Assembly (NCBI GenBank): GCA_934691725.1
Contig: CAKUTF010000004.1
Coordinates: forward strand, 1-64,000
Reading direction: 5' to 3'
From: an uncultured Fibrobacter sp.
GTDB lineage: Bacteria > Fibrobacterota > Fibrobacteria > Fibrobacterales > Fibrobacteraceae
Length of the DNA stretch: 64,000 nucleotides
Shown here in pieces: positions 41,540 to 50,200 of this stretch (position 1 is the stretch's first letter; each line of letters starts with the position of its first letter). The notes under the pieces are model-generated. The model was given only the letters and a program-made list of their open reading frames with translations, was not told where the DNA came from and did not search any database. A program made the position numbers and the translations under genes.

Positions 41540-42700
41540 TTATTCGATATCCTTCAACAATGCGCCGTGAATCGCTATATCGTCCAACCACAAATCCGCA
41601 GGACCATCCGCATAAAAAACGGTAGCCTTGCAATGCCTACTCACCTCTTCCCACGAATAGGAGGCATCTAAAGTAGAACCGCTCGCCACTTTGAATCTTT
41701 CGATAGGAAGCGCATAATCCGTCCAAGAAGAATCCAAAGTTACCTTGGTTTCAAAAACCGTATTTTTCAAAAGGTTTTCAGCCCGACAGACAAATTGCAC
41801 TCGGATAATTCCCGCGCCTTTCGCCGCAAAGAACAGCGTATCCATACGCGACAGGTCCCGGAACACGCGCTCCAAATCGGGATAATTTCCATCCATTCCC
41901 CAATTAAAACCGACCATCGCCTTTCCGCCCGAAACGTCTTCAAGACTTATGTGCAAGGCATTTCCATGGATTTCATCGGCAAAGACTCGGTGCGCAGCTA
42001 GATGATGCGTCGAATCGTTTAGCGAGTCCGAATCAAACGCCGCCCACCACCGGCCTCCGCCGTTAAAACGATGCAACCGAGTAAAGGATGAGTTCGCGTC
42101 CGAAAAATTGTCCACAACAATCCGCCCGGAGTTTTCTTCTAGCAGATGCCAGCTCCCATCTTCCAGTAAAACGATATCGTCACGCCCTAAATTTTCCGGG
42201 AGCGGCAAACGCCAACGCCCAGACCTATCGCTACGCGTAAAAAATCCCGTTCCATAAGCCGCGACAATCTGGTTCGCCTGCGCCTTTCCAAAAAAATTCA
42301 AGGGTTTCTTGACTTCGATTTTCAGAATGGATCCGGCTTGTGCACATTGGGCATACCCCAAACCTTTGCCGTGCGCGACAATTAATCCCACATGCGCACA
42401 GAGGCCGGAATCCACAGAAAAAATCCCATCCTTATCCGCAACAAAAGCGGAATCCCGGACAATTTTTTCCCCTTTCTCGGTCTTCGCCGCCCAATTTCTC
42501 CGTTCAGCAACCTGGACCACCGCATAGGGAATCGGAGAACCGCGAGAATCCAACACGACAGCCAAGACAGAATCCCTAACCGAAACAAGGCGCTGCACCT
42601 GGATTACATTTTCGTGTTCGCTGGTCCCACCGGCAACATTTCCTTCGCAAGAATTAAAAACATAGAGGAAAAGGCAAAAAATCCAAAGCCGACGAATCAT
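41540..42700 (-). CDS. Lipoprotein with carbohydrate-binding-like C-terminus
   Basis: 386 residues. Signal with lipobox-like FNSCEG. An early domain reads like a carboxypeptidase-regulatory or Ig-like beta module (VRDSVLAVVLDSRGSPIPYAV). The C-terminal third (WWAAFDSDSLNDSTH, VGFNWGM, DSSWTDYALPIERFK, and the closing ADLWLDDIAIHG) resembles carbohydrate-binding modules of the CBM11/CBM4 jelly-roll type. It starts inside the stop of the TIGR02147 gene (ATGA) and lies 31 bases ahead of the exported protein. Sugar binding is an inference. Confidence 0.65.
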   Translation of the reverse strand: MIRRLWIFCLFLYVFNSCEGNVAGGTSEHENVIQVQRLVSVRDSVLAVVLDSRGSPIPYAVVQVAERRNWAAKTEKGEKIVRDSAFVADKDGIFSVDSGLCAHVGLIVAHGKGLGYAQCAQAGSILKIEVKKPLNFFGKAQANQIVAAYGTGFFTRSDRSGRWRLPLPENLGRDDIVLLEDGSWHLLEENSGRIVVDNFSDANSSFTRLHRFNGGGRWWAAFDSDSLNDSTHHLAAHRVFADEIHGNALHISLEDVSGGKAMVGFNWGMDGNYPDLERVFRDLSRMDTLFFAAKGAGIIRVQFVCRAENLLKNTVFETKVTLDSSWTDYALPIERFKVASGSTLDASYSWEEVSRHCKATVFYADGPADLWLDDIAIHGALLKDIE

Positions 42701-43548
42701 TTTACAATCTCTTTTTCTGAACCAAATTCACTCGTCGGAGTCGCGGCAACAGGGAAAATCTGCAAGGCAATCTGCATGACCGTATCGCTTTTGGAATCGT
42801 TGTGCACAAGCGTTGCAACCCGGTTTTTGAACTTTTCCGCTTCCGCCAAAATCATCCGAAAGCAAGTTCGGGAAACACCCGCAGTCATTCCAGCGACAAA
42901 TCGGCGATCCTTTTTCCACCTTTGAACCGCTCGCGAAGCCTTGTCCAGCATATCGCAGTGGTACTTTACCAAGGCAGCCCGATGTTCGGGACACCCGCTC
43001 CGAAGAGCGCGATGAGTCTGCACCCAAAGTCCGTCGGAATTTCTTTCGATAAAATGGAAGCGGCTTAAAACCTGGATGGCAAATCTCGCATCGTCTTCAC
43101 TGATCGCCGGTTTCAAGGATCTCGCAAGCAGCGCATAGTCATCCTTGAAATCAAACAAAGTAATCAGTTCCCGAATTGCCGGGATAAACCAGTGACCGTA
43201 ATATTCAGAAAATCCCGCCGAAATTTCGACCGGACGGATGGAACCGCGCATCTGTAAAAGCTCCAAGCGATAACGCTCCTTTTGTGCGTCTTCCCGCGCC
43301 TGGCCAAAACGAACAAGCTTATGCCAATACTCCAGTTCCGACCCCGAAAGCCCTATCGCTTTTCCGACCGTTTCAATTGTCTTTTCGCTTAGATTCCTTT
43401 CTCCAAGCATCACCTGGCGCAAAAAATTGGGATTGCAAAGTTTTGCCCGCTGCGCAATCGCACGCCAAGAGAACCGGGCTTGATTCCGCGAATCGTGAAA
43501 GTCGCGCAAAAACGAACGAAAATCTCCATATTCGAAAACGGATTTCAT
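42697..43548 (-). CDS. TIGR02147-family regulator
   Basis: 283 residues from the ATG at 43548 (MKSVFEYGDFRSFLRDFH). The opening matches the TIGR02147 paralogous family, large in Fibrobacter. A helix-turn-helix-like N-terminal region (FSWRAIAQRAKLCNPNFLRQVMLGERNLSEKTI) is followed by a DUF4423-like domain with WFIPAIRELITLFDF. These genes are usually linked one-to-one with a secreted or lipoprotein gene, as here by an ATGA overlap. A TAAATTTG box ends 6 bases before the ATG, and three GTATTC half-sites lie upstream. It probably controls its own cluster (inference). Confidence 0.85.
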   Translation of the reverse strand: MKSVFEYGDFRSFLRDFHDSRNQARFSWRAIAQRAKLCNPNFLRQVMLGERNLSEKTIETVGKAIGLSGSELEYWHKLVRFGQAREDAQKERYRLELLQMRGSIRPVEISAGFSEYYGHWFIPAIRELITLFDFKDDYALLARSLKPAISEDDARFAIQVLSRFHFIERNSDGLWVQTHRALRSGCPEHRAALVKYHCDMLDKASRAVQRWKKDRRFVAGMTAGVSRTCFRMILAEAEKFKNRVATLVHNDSKSDTVMQIALQIFPVAATPTSEFGSEKEIVK

Positions 43549-43554
43549 ATTTTT

Positions 43555-43562
43555 CAAATTTA
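43555..43562 (-). promoter_or_regulatory. TAAATTTG -7-like box
   Basis: An exact match to TAnnTTTG on the minus strand, 6 bases before the TIGR02147-family ATG. No Shine-Dalgarno follows it. Confidence 0.5.
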
Positions 43563-43603
43563 ATGCGGTCAAAATAAAATATCCAGTAAAATTTTATTTA
43601 AAT

Positions 43604-43634
43604 GTATTCCCTTTGAATACAAAAAATTGTATTC
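43604..43634. promoter_or_regulatory. GTATTC/GAATAC operator-like cluster
   Basis: GTATTC-CCTTT-GAATAC at 43604-43620 forms an inverted repeat, and a further GTATTC follows at 43629. The cluster lies 40-70 bases upstream of the TIGR02147-family promoter box. Possible autoregulatory site. Confidence 0.35.
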
Positions 43635-43660
43635 CAGAAAAACGAAACGAATCCGTTGCA

Positions 43661-43693
43661 CAAAAAAATTGCTGTGAGAATCTCACAGCAATT
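43661..43693 (-). terminator. Strong rho-independent terminator
   Basis: On the minus strand AATTGCTGTGAGA and TCTCACAGCAATT are perfectly complementary around one base (effectively an 11-base stem with a small loop), followed by a run of T. No T-run follows on the + strand. Confidence 0.85.
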
Positions 43694-43780
43694 AAAAAGG
43701 TGGCGGATTGAACCCCGAACTTACCAGGAGGGGAGCAATGATAGAGTTGTTAGAGGATTTACCTTTCCGCCAAAACTCTA
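43661..43780 (-). ncRNA. Candidate small RNA of about 120 bases
   Basis: On the minus strand a TATATT box (43787-43792) is placed to start transcription near 43780, and the strong terminator ends near 43662. Between them 43766-43772 (TGGCGGA on the minus strand) pairs perfectly over 7 bases with 43701-43707 (TCCGCCA), closing a 72-base element. A CCCC/GGGG pair at 43730-43733 and 43713-43716 lies inside. It is not a tRNA: no usable anticodon arm, and the TTCAATC lacks a 3' T-stem strand. It could instead be a structured leader or trailer, and a 16-codon frame on the + strand (43738) is a rival reading. Confidence 0.4.
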
Positions 43781-43826
43781 AGCCTTAATATAGAAGAATC
43801 TATCGAAAAAGGCTAGTATTTATTTC

Positions 43827-45137
43827 TTATTTCCGAGGTTTCCGAATGACAGCGGGTTCTTCGTGGAACTCGATGTGGCAGTGCGGTTCAAACCGGAATC
43901 CACCGCGACGATGGCGATTCAAGCCCATGACATCGGAGACTTTTGCCAGATGATCCACAACGCGGTTCAAACGGCTTTCAAAGTTCGGATTTACCGGATC
44001 GATGCAAATTTCGGGATCCCGCTTAAATTCGCGGTTTTCGAATTCCTCACGCCCGGTCTTCGTATATTCACGCAAGATATTGCGAAGAATGCGAGCCGGG
44101 ACATTGCGCATCAGATGCTTGCCGTTTACCGAAATCGAATCGTCTGTTTCGTAATAGATGATTTCCGCGACATGGTTAATCTTGTGAAGAAGCTCGTCAT
44201 GCGCTTTCTGGACCGGAGGCCAAACGCTGTATTCTTCCTGAACGAGCGAAGAAATCAGCCCAGCAAACGGATCCTTTGTCTTCACATCCTTTGCGTAGAT
44301 GAATTCCGCAATGGACGCCGGAGCGCCGTAGTAGCGATCCTTGTAGAGAAGACGCGTTCCCGTAAACGTATCGACCACATCCGTATCGGCACGAACGCAA
44401 AGCTTGTCCGCAAACTTGGAAAGTCCCAAATCGACCGGAATCTTTTCAAGGCATTCGCCGAACTTAACAACCTTGCCAACCGCGATTCCACTGACATAGA
44501 ACGTGTCGCCTTCCTGGTTGCCGATGAGACGCCCGATCAGGGACTCTTCTGCAGAATACTGGCAGGCATAGACATGGATCTTTTCAAACGCCGGCAAATC
44601 CAAAAGGCAGGGACTCTGCTGGAAGGCGTGAAGCATCCATGTCGAGTACACCGCCGACGGGTGATAGGAACCGTTTGAGCGATTGATGAGGAAATCATGG
44701 CGTTCGTTTCCTTCGACCGAACCTTCCACAAAATGGAAATTCTCGTGGAACAGGTTGCGCTTTTCGATAAGGCGCAAGACTCCGAGTCGTTGGTCCTGCA
44801 TATCGTAGAAATCACGAATGTAGGGAAGATAGGAACGCATGAGCGCACGCTTGGGAATCGATGTCAAATGCTTCAGCTTTTCAAACATCCGAATTCCAAA
44901 GGCATCCAGATTTTCGCCCTTTGAAAGAAGCCAGTTTGAGAAGCCTTCAATCATCAGCGCATTGTCTTCCACGCTGACCATTTCGTCTTCCTGCCACGCG
45001 TTTTCAATCAATTTGCGGCTGGTGACACTTGCGTTCTGGACCAAAGGAACCAGGTCTTCTGTCCGGAACGAAAGGAGAAGTTCGCTGTAGGCCAACTTCA
45101 GAAAAATATTCGGTATTTTATTTTCATTATCCTGCAT
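43827..45137 (-). CDS. Unknown protein with C-terminal winged-helix-like domain
   Basis: About 436 residues. I favour the second ATG, at 45137 (MQDNENKIPN), because TAAATT ends 6 bases before it; the first ATG at 45143 would abut the box. There is no signal or membrane segment. The C-terminal third (SISVNGKHLMRNVPARILRNIL, EYTKTGREEFENREFKRDPEI, NPNFESRLNRVVDHLA) looks like a winged-helix effector domain as in OmpR-type activators, without a receiver domain. The N-terminal 300 residues match nothing I recognise. A transcription regulator is plausible. It is the gene just upstream of the candidate small RNA and is divergent from mutL. Confidence 0.65.
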   Translation of the reverse strand: MQDNENKIPNIFLKLAYSELLLSFRTEDLVPLVQNASVTSRKLIENAWQEDEMVSVEDNALMIEGFSNWLLSKGENLDAFGIRMFEKLKHLTSIPKRALMRSYLPYIRDFYDMQDQRLGVLRLIEKRNLFHENFHFVEGSVEGNERHDFLINRSNGSYHPSAVYSTWMLHAFQQSPCLLDLPAFEKIHVYACQYSAEESLIGRLIGNQEGDTFYVSGIAVGKVVKFGECLEKIPVDLGLSKFADKLCVRADTDVVDTFTGTRLLYKDRYYGAPASIAEFIYAKDVKTKDPFAGLISSLVQEEYSVWPPVQKAHDELLHKINHVAEIIYYETDDSISVNGKHLMRNVPARILRNILREYTKTGREEFENREFKRDPEICIDPVNPNFESRLNRVVDHLAKVSDVMGLNRHRRGGFRFEPHCHIEFHEEPAVIRKPRK

Positions 45138-45221
45138 GTCCATAATTTATCTTTTTACACGCGTTTTGCCCATCCCCTTTTTGAATTAAAAGCATTTTTA
45201 ATGATATTTTTGAGACTTTTC

Positions 45222-45227
45222 TATATT
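45222..45227 (+). promoter_or_regulatory. TATATT box 6 bases before the mutL start
   Basis: TATATT then TTTGGC then ATG. No ribosome binding site lies between, so the mutL transcript would start at or beside its first codon. Confidence 0.5.
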
Positions 45228-45233
45228 TTTGGC

Positions 45234-47120
45234 ATGAAAAGTCCACGAATTCACGCCCTTTCCGAAGATGTTATCAATAAAATCGCAGCAGGAGAGGTGG
45301 TGGAACGCCCCGCATCGGTAGTCAAGGAGCTGGTAGAAAACTCGCTAGATGCCGGAGCGACCCGCATCGAAGTCCAAATCGTGAATGGCGGAAAGACTTC
45401 TATCCTCATCAGGGACAACGGCTGCGGAATGTCCGAAAGCGATCTGGACATTTGCTACAAGCCCCACACCACATCCAAGCTAACGTCCGCGGAAGATCTT
45501 TTCCATTTGGCGACGAACGGTTTTCGGGGCGAAGCAGTCGCATCGATTGCCGCCATATCAAAACTTTCCATCACTAGCCGTGAAGCCGACGCCCCCGAAG
45601 CCACCACGCTTCACCTTGTCGGCGGAAACCTCGACGCGAAATCGGCAGACGCCTCGCCCCGAGGAACGACTTTTCTAATCGAAGACCTGTTCTTTAACGC
45701 GCCGGTCAGAAAAACCTTTCTCGGCAGCGATACGCTGGAAGCCTCCCGAGTACTCGATACGGTGACGCGAATTTCGATGGCAAACCCGAATGTCCGCTTC
45801 GATTACAAGGTCAACGGCAGAGACATTTTTACAGGCGTCGAAGAAAGCAATCTAAGAAGCCGTATTGCGGAAGCGCTCGGAACAAGCATCGCCAAGTCGA
45901 TGCTCCCCGTCGATTACGAAGAAGCGGGCATTCGCGTTTCGGGCTTTGCGGTTCCTCCCGATGCACTCCAGAACAAGCGGAGCAAGCTCTACTTCTATGT
46001 GCAGAAGCGCCCTATCTGGAATCCCATCATGACCAAGGCGGTTATCCGGGCGTATGAACCTTACGGCAGCACAAACGCGCCTATCGCCGTTCTCTTTCTG
46101 GAAATGCCCGACACCTCGGTCGATGTGAATGTCCATCCGACCAAACGAGAGGTCCGGTTCGCCAACGAGAACGATGTATTCCTGGCGGTCCATCACGCCA
46201 TTCGGGACGCTTTTCAAAAATCCGAAGAAGAGCATCCGTCGATTCGCCTTGCAGATTTTTCGCTAGACACTCCTGCGCGGCAAGAAGATTCAACCGTTCC
46301 ATCACCGGAGCCGTCTTTCACAAAGCCACAGCCGGTTCAAGAAGTTTCTGCAGCTGCTGCCACCCCGAAAGCTCGCACGGTCCCCGCCGGTCCGATTTCG
46401 CAAGCGACAAAAAATGTCAAAGAATATAAACCGAAATACAATTCGGAAGATCCAAGCGAAATTATCCAGGACCTCTTTTCCCTGCCCGAAAATGGAAATA
46501 TCATTCCGCTGACCCCTCAAAATTTACGGCCGCCAACCCGGGTGGACAAGGTTACCCCGCCACAGATTTTCCAACTGGCAAACACGTATCTTGTCTGCGA
46601 AGATAGCGAAGGGCTTTTGCTCATCGACCAAAATGCGGCGCACCAGCGTATTCTCTACGAACGCGCTCGCGCGTCCCTCTCCGCGGAAGCCGCTTTGGAA
46701 AGCCAGGAACTTCTGTTTCCCGAAATCATCGAATTTTCCCCGGTAGAAGCGAGCATCATTCCGGAACTCATCCCGATGCTCGACCAGCTGGGATTCCACC
46801 TGGAGATTTTCGGAAAGAATACCTACCAGCTCCGCGGAACCCCCAGAGACCTGCCTTTTTCCAGGTCCGTCGAAGCGCTCAAGACGCTCGTTTCCGATGT
46901 TCTTCTCGGGGAAAATCCGGGCAAGCCATCGCACGAATCCCTGGCAAAAGCCTGGGCGAAAAGCAATGCCATCCAAGCGGGCGACAAACTGGGAGCCGAA
47001 GAAATGACGCACCTGATGGCGAATCTCCTTTCTACGCAAGACCCGATGAGCTCGCCTAGCGGGCGCCCCACCCTGATGCGCCTTCCCATTTCCGAAATCA
47101 ACAAACGTTTTAAACGCTGA
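45234..47120 (+). CDS. mutL: DNA mismatch repair protein MutL
   Basis: 628 residues from the ATG at 45234 (MKSPRIHALSEDVINKIAAG); the frame opening at 45201 adds residues absent from the family. The GHKL ATPase has GEVVERPASVVKELVENSLDAGA, DNGCGM and GFRGEAVASI; the transducer domain and a Pro/Ala/Thr-rich linker (about 350-430) follow. In the C-terminal domain the metal site of endonuclease-type MutL, DQHAxxExxxxE, reads DQNAAHQRILYE: both the His and the first Glu are replaced. Nicking activity may therefore be lost or altered, as in the MutH-dependent type, yet no mutH is in view. It is divergent from the winged-helix gene. Confidence 0.94.
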   Translation: MKSPRIHALSEDVINKIAAGEVVERPASVVKELVENSLDAGATRIEVQIVNGGKTSILIRDNGCGMSESDLDICYKPHTTSKLTSAEDLFHLATNGFRGEAVASIAAISKLSITSREADAPEATTLHLVGGNLDAKSADASPRGTTFLIEDLFFNAPVRKTFLGSDTLEASRVLDTVTRISMANPNVRFDYKVNGRDIFTGVEESNLRSRIAEALGTSIAKSMLPVDYEEAGIRVSGFAVPPDALQNKRSKLYFYVQKRPIWNPIMTKAVIRAYEPYGSTNAPIAVLFLEMPDTSVDVNVHPTKREVRFANENDVFLAVHHAIRDAFQKSEEEHPSIRLADFSLDTPARQEDSTVPSPEPSFTKPQPVQEVSAAAATPKARTVPAGPISQATKNVKEYKPKYNSEDPSEIIQDLFSLPENGNIIPLTPQNLRPPTRVDKVTPPQIFQLANTYLVCEDSEGLLLIDQNAAHQRILYERARASLSAEAALESQELLFPEIIEFSPVEASIIPELIPMLDQLGFHLEIFGKNTYQLRGTPRDLPFSRSVEALKTLVSDVLLGENPGKPSHESLAKAWAKSNAIQAGDKLGAEEMTHLMANLLSTQDPMSSPSGRPTLMRLPISEINKRFKR

Positions 47121-47230
47121 TGTTTTCGAAAAATAGGCCCGTGGAAAAGCCCCCCAAAAAAAATTCAATGGCACAAAATTCTCCGAATCGGAATTTTTAC
47201 CGATACCGTTAGTTTGTATATTGGGAAACC

Positions 47231-50200
47231 GTGATTAAACCGTACAAAATCTTTCTGCTTTTAGCGCTTTCCAAATCTCTCGTCGCAACGGAACTGAGCT
47301 TTTCAGGTAACCAGAGCGATATCCGCTGGAAAGCCTCTTCTTCCGAGCACTTTAACTTCGCGTATCCGGCGGGCTACAGCACCCATGCGGGAATTGTCGC
47401 TTCGACAGCGGAAGCCGTGTACGATTCCATCGTTTCGCGTTACCATATCGAGATGCCGCTTAAAATCGACGTATCGCTGCAAAACGCCCTGTATGCGAAC
47501 GGCTCGGCGGTGCCAAACGAAAACGCGATGAACCTTTTTCTTTCCAACTGGGATTTTAAGATTCGAAGCACGCATCCCTGGATTGCCGACGTCGTCACCC
47601 ATGAATTTTCCCATTTGGTGAGCATTGAAAGCGGAAGCAAGCTGCCATATTTTATCTACGGAATCCAGCTATCCTACCTGGATTATTACAACGAACGCTC
47701 AACGCAAAACGCTTCGCTTGTCGTGCCTTTTACGCTCCAGCCGCTTTGGTTTGCCGAGGGAACCGCCCAATTCGAATCCGCCCGGATGGGTTTTGACGCC
47801 TGGGACAGCCACCGAGATATGCTGCTCCGCGTTGCCGCCCTGAATGACGGGATTCTCGACCTGACATATATGCATGATTTTGCGGACAATTCCCTCGAAG
47901 CGGAACTCGGGCCTTATACACAAGGCTTTTCCCTCGTCCGATATATCGACGCCGAATACGGTCCCGAAGCCGTTCCAAAAATCTGGCATGAACTTTCCAA
48001 AATGCACCGGGTCACCCTTTCTAGCGCGCTAAAAAAAGTCATCGGCATCGATGAAGATTCCCTTTACAGAAAATGGAAAGAATCAACCGTCAAACACTAT
48101 GAACAGGAAAGGGAAAAACTCGGAACATTGATCACGGGAAAAAAATGGACGGAAAACGCATTCTACCAGGACTACCCGGTCATCGCCGGCAAGAACATCT
48201 ACGGAATTTCCAACTTTGGCGGGCCCTGGTTCGACGGGGGCGTTTTTAAAATTCCAAAAAATCAGTTGGACTCCTCTAGCGTCCAGGATTCTTTGAGCGG
48301 AATTTCCTTGACGGTTCAGGATTCGATTATCGATATTTCCCGATTCGCCAAAAATTCTTTTAAGCCTAAAAAGCCGTGGTTTGACAAGGGCATTTCCGTC
48401 CGAGAAATTTCGGGAACCGGGCCGCTGCTCGCCTATACGACCTTTGCAAAGCGCGACAGGAACGGACACGCCCACTTCGACATCGCGGTCGCCGACACGA
48501 ACGGACAAAACGCCCAAGCGACATTTCTCGCCGATGCGGTCTATCCGGACATTTCCCCAGACGGCAAGAAAATCGTTTTTGCAAGGCGCGAAATCCATTC
48601 GACGCGTTTTGTGCTCAGCAAGGTGAAAACTCCCGATTTCAAACAAAAAAGCCCGGGCGAAATCCAGGACGTCTATGTTCCCGACAAAAAACTTCTCTAC
48701 TACAACATCTACACGCCGAAATTCAGCCCCGACGGGAAAAAAATTCTCTTTGGGTTTTTCGACGACAAAAACCGCGGAATCGCCTGTATCCAAAGCGACG
48801 GTTCGAATTTTCAAATCCTATCGCAAGAGGGAATCGATTACCGGGACGCCAACTGGATTGACGACGAAACCATCATCTATTCAAACAATCGAAACGGCAT
48901 CTTTAACCTTTATTCCAAAAAATTGCCAAGCGGTGCAGAGCATCCCCTGACAAATGTTCTCGGAGGAGCCTTTTCGCCCGTAGTCGATTCGGGAACCGTA
49001 TTCTATACCAATTACGACAAGGACGGATTTTCGCTCTACTCGATAGAACTTTCCGATTACGACGCCACAACGGATTCCGTCTTTTCCATTTTCGATACGA
49101 CTTATACGGTTTGCCCGTCGCCTGCTGAAGCAACAATCGTTCCGGATTCGTCCGAGGCTCTAGCACAAACGGATTCCTCGTCTGCGGATTCCGTTGCCGA
49201 TTCCACAAGGCTCGCTCCGACATGCCAAATCGACACCCTGGTTACCAAGCGGGATTCCACAATCAAAAAGCCCAAGGCTCCGCCAATCGTCTTGAACGGA
49301 ACGCTTTCGCCAAAAGTTCAAAAGCCGCTGGAATTTTCGGAAATCGAATTTGCCGGCAGCGAACGGAACTACAAGCCGATTCCGACAAAGTTTCTCATCG
49401 CACCGATTTTCGCCATCGAGGAACGCTCTCCGGATTTCAGCGTAAACGGAGACGGAAAGGCGACACCGAAACTGGGATTTGCCATGACTCTTTCCGATCC
49501 GCTCAAAAAGAACATCCTCTCGGCAGGACTTTTGCTTGAGCTCGGAAACGGTTGGAAGTACATCAACGGAGACGGCATCAATCCCGAGATAGAGCACGAA
49601 TTTTTGGCGTCTCTTGAAAACCATTCGACACCGATTACGCTGGGACTTTCTTTCACCAATATGAATTTACGCTCCAAGGACACGGTTCGCTACGAAGACC
49701 CGCGAAGCTACGAGGATTCCGTCGGCACAAGCCATTATGCGGTATCCCTCAGCGCAATTCAGGGAAGTGCGAGCTACAGCGTTTTCAAGCAAGGCGACAG
49801 CGTTTTTGCGCTCGGAGGTTATGATTGGTCGAACTTTAATTTGTACGAAGACAACTTGAAATGGACTTACCAAAAACGATTCTCCGGAGCCATCGGAATT
49901 TCCTTTGACGGAGGCGCAGACGATGAAACAGCGACGAATACGGCAGGCGCGGGAAACGGCATCACGGCAAGTTACCAGATTTCGAATTCGGACCTGTATC
50001 GTCCGGGAACATTCGCGGAGAGCTTCACCATCTCTCCGAGCGGAAAAATCGAACCGATTTACCGAAATTACACGCTGCACAGTTTTTATTTCAATCTGCA
50101 CGGGAGTCTCGCCAACCCGATTCATTCCGGGGCACGCTTTGCAGCCGGGGCAACGCTTCAAGGCATCGGAGCCTGGACGGCGAAGGACTCCAAGGATACG

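Noticed and set aside
43701..43772. tRNA-like 72-base element on the minus strand with a 7-base closing stem and TTCAATC near the 3' end
   Set aside because: TTCAATC is followed directly by the closing stem with no 3' T-stem strand, and no anticodon arm can be drawn. Kept only as a candidate small RNA.
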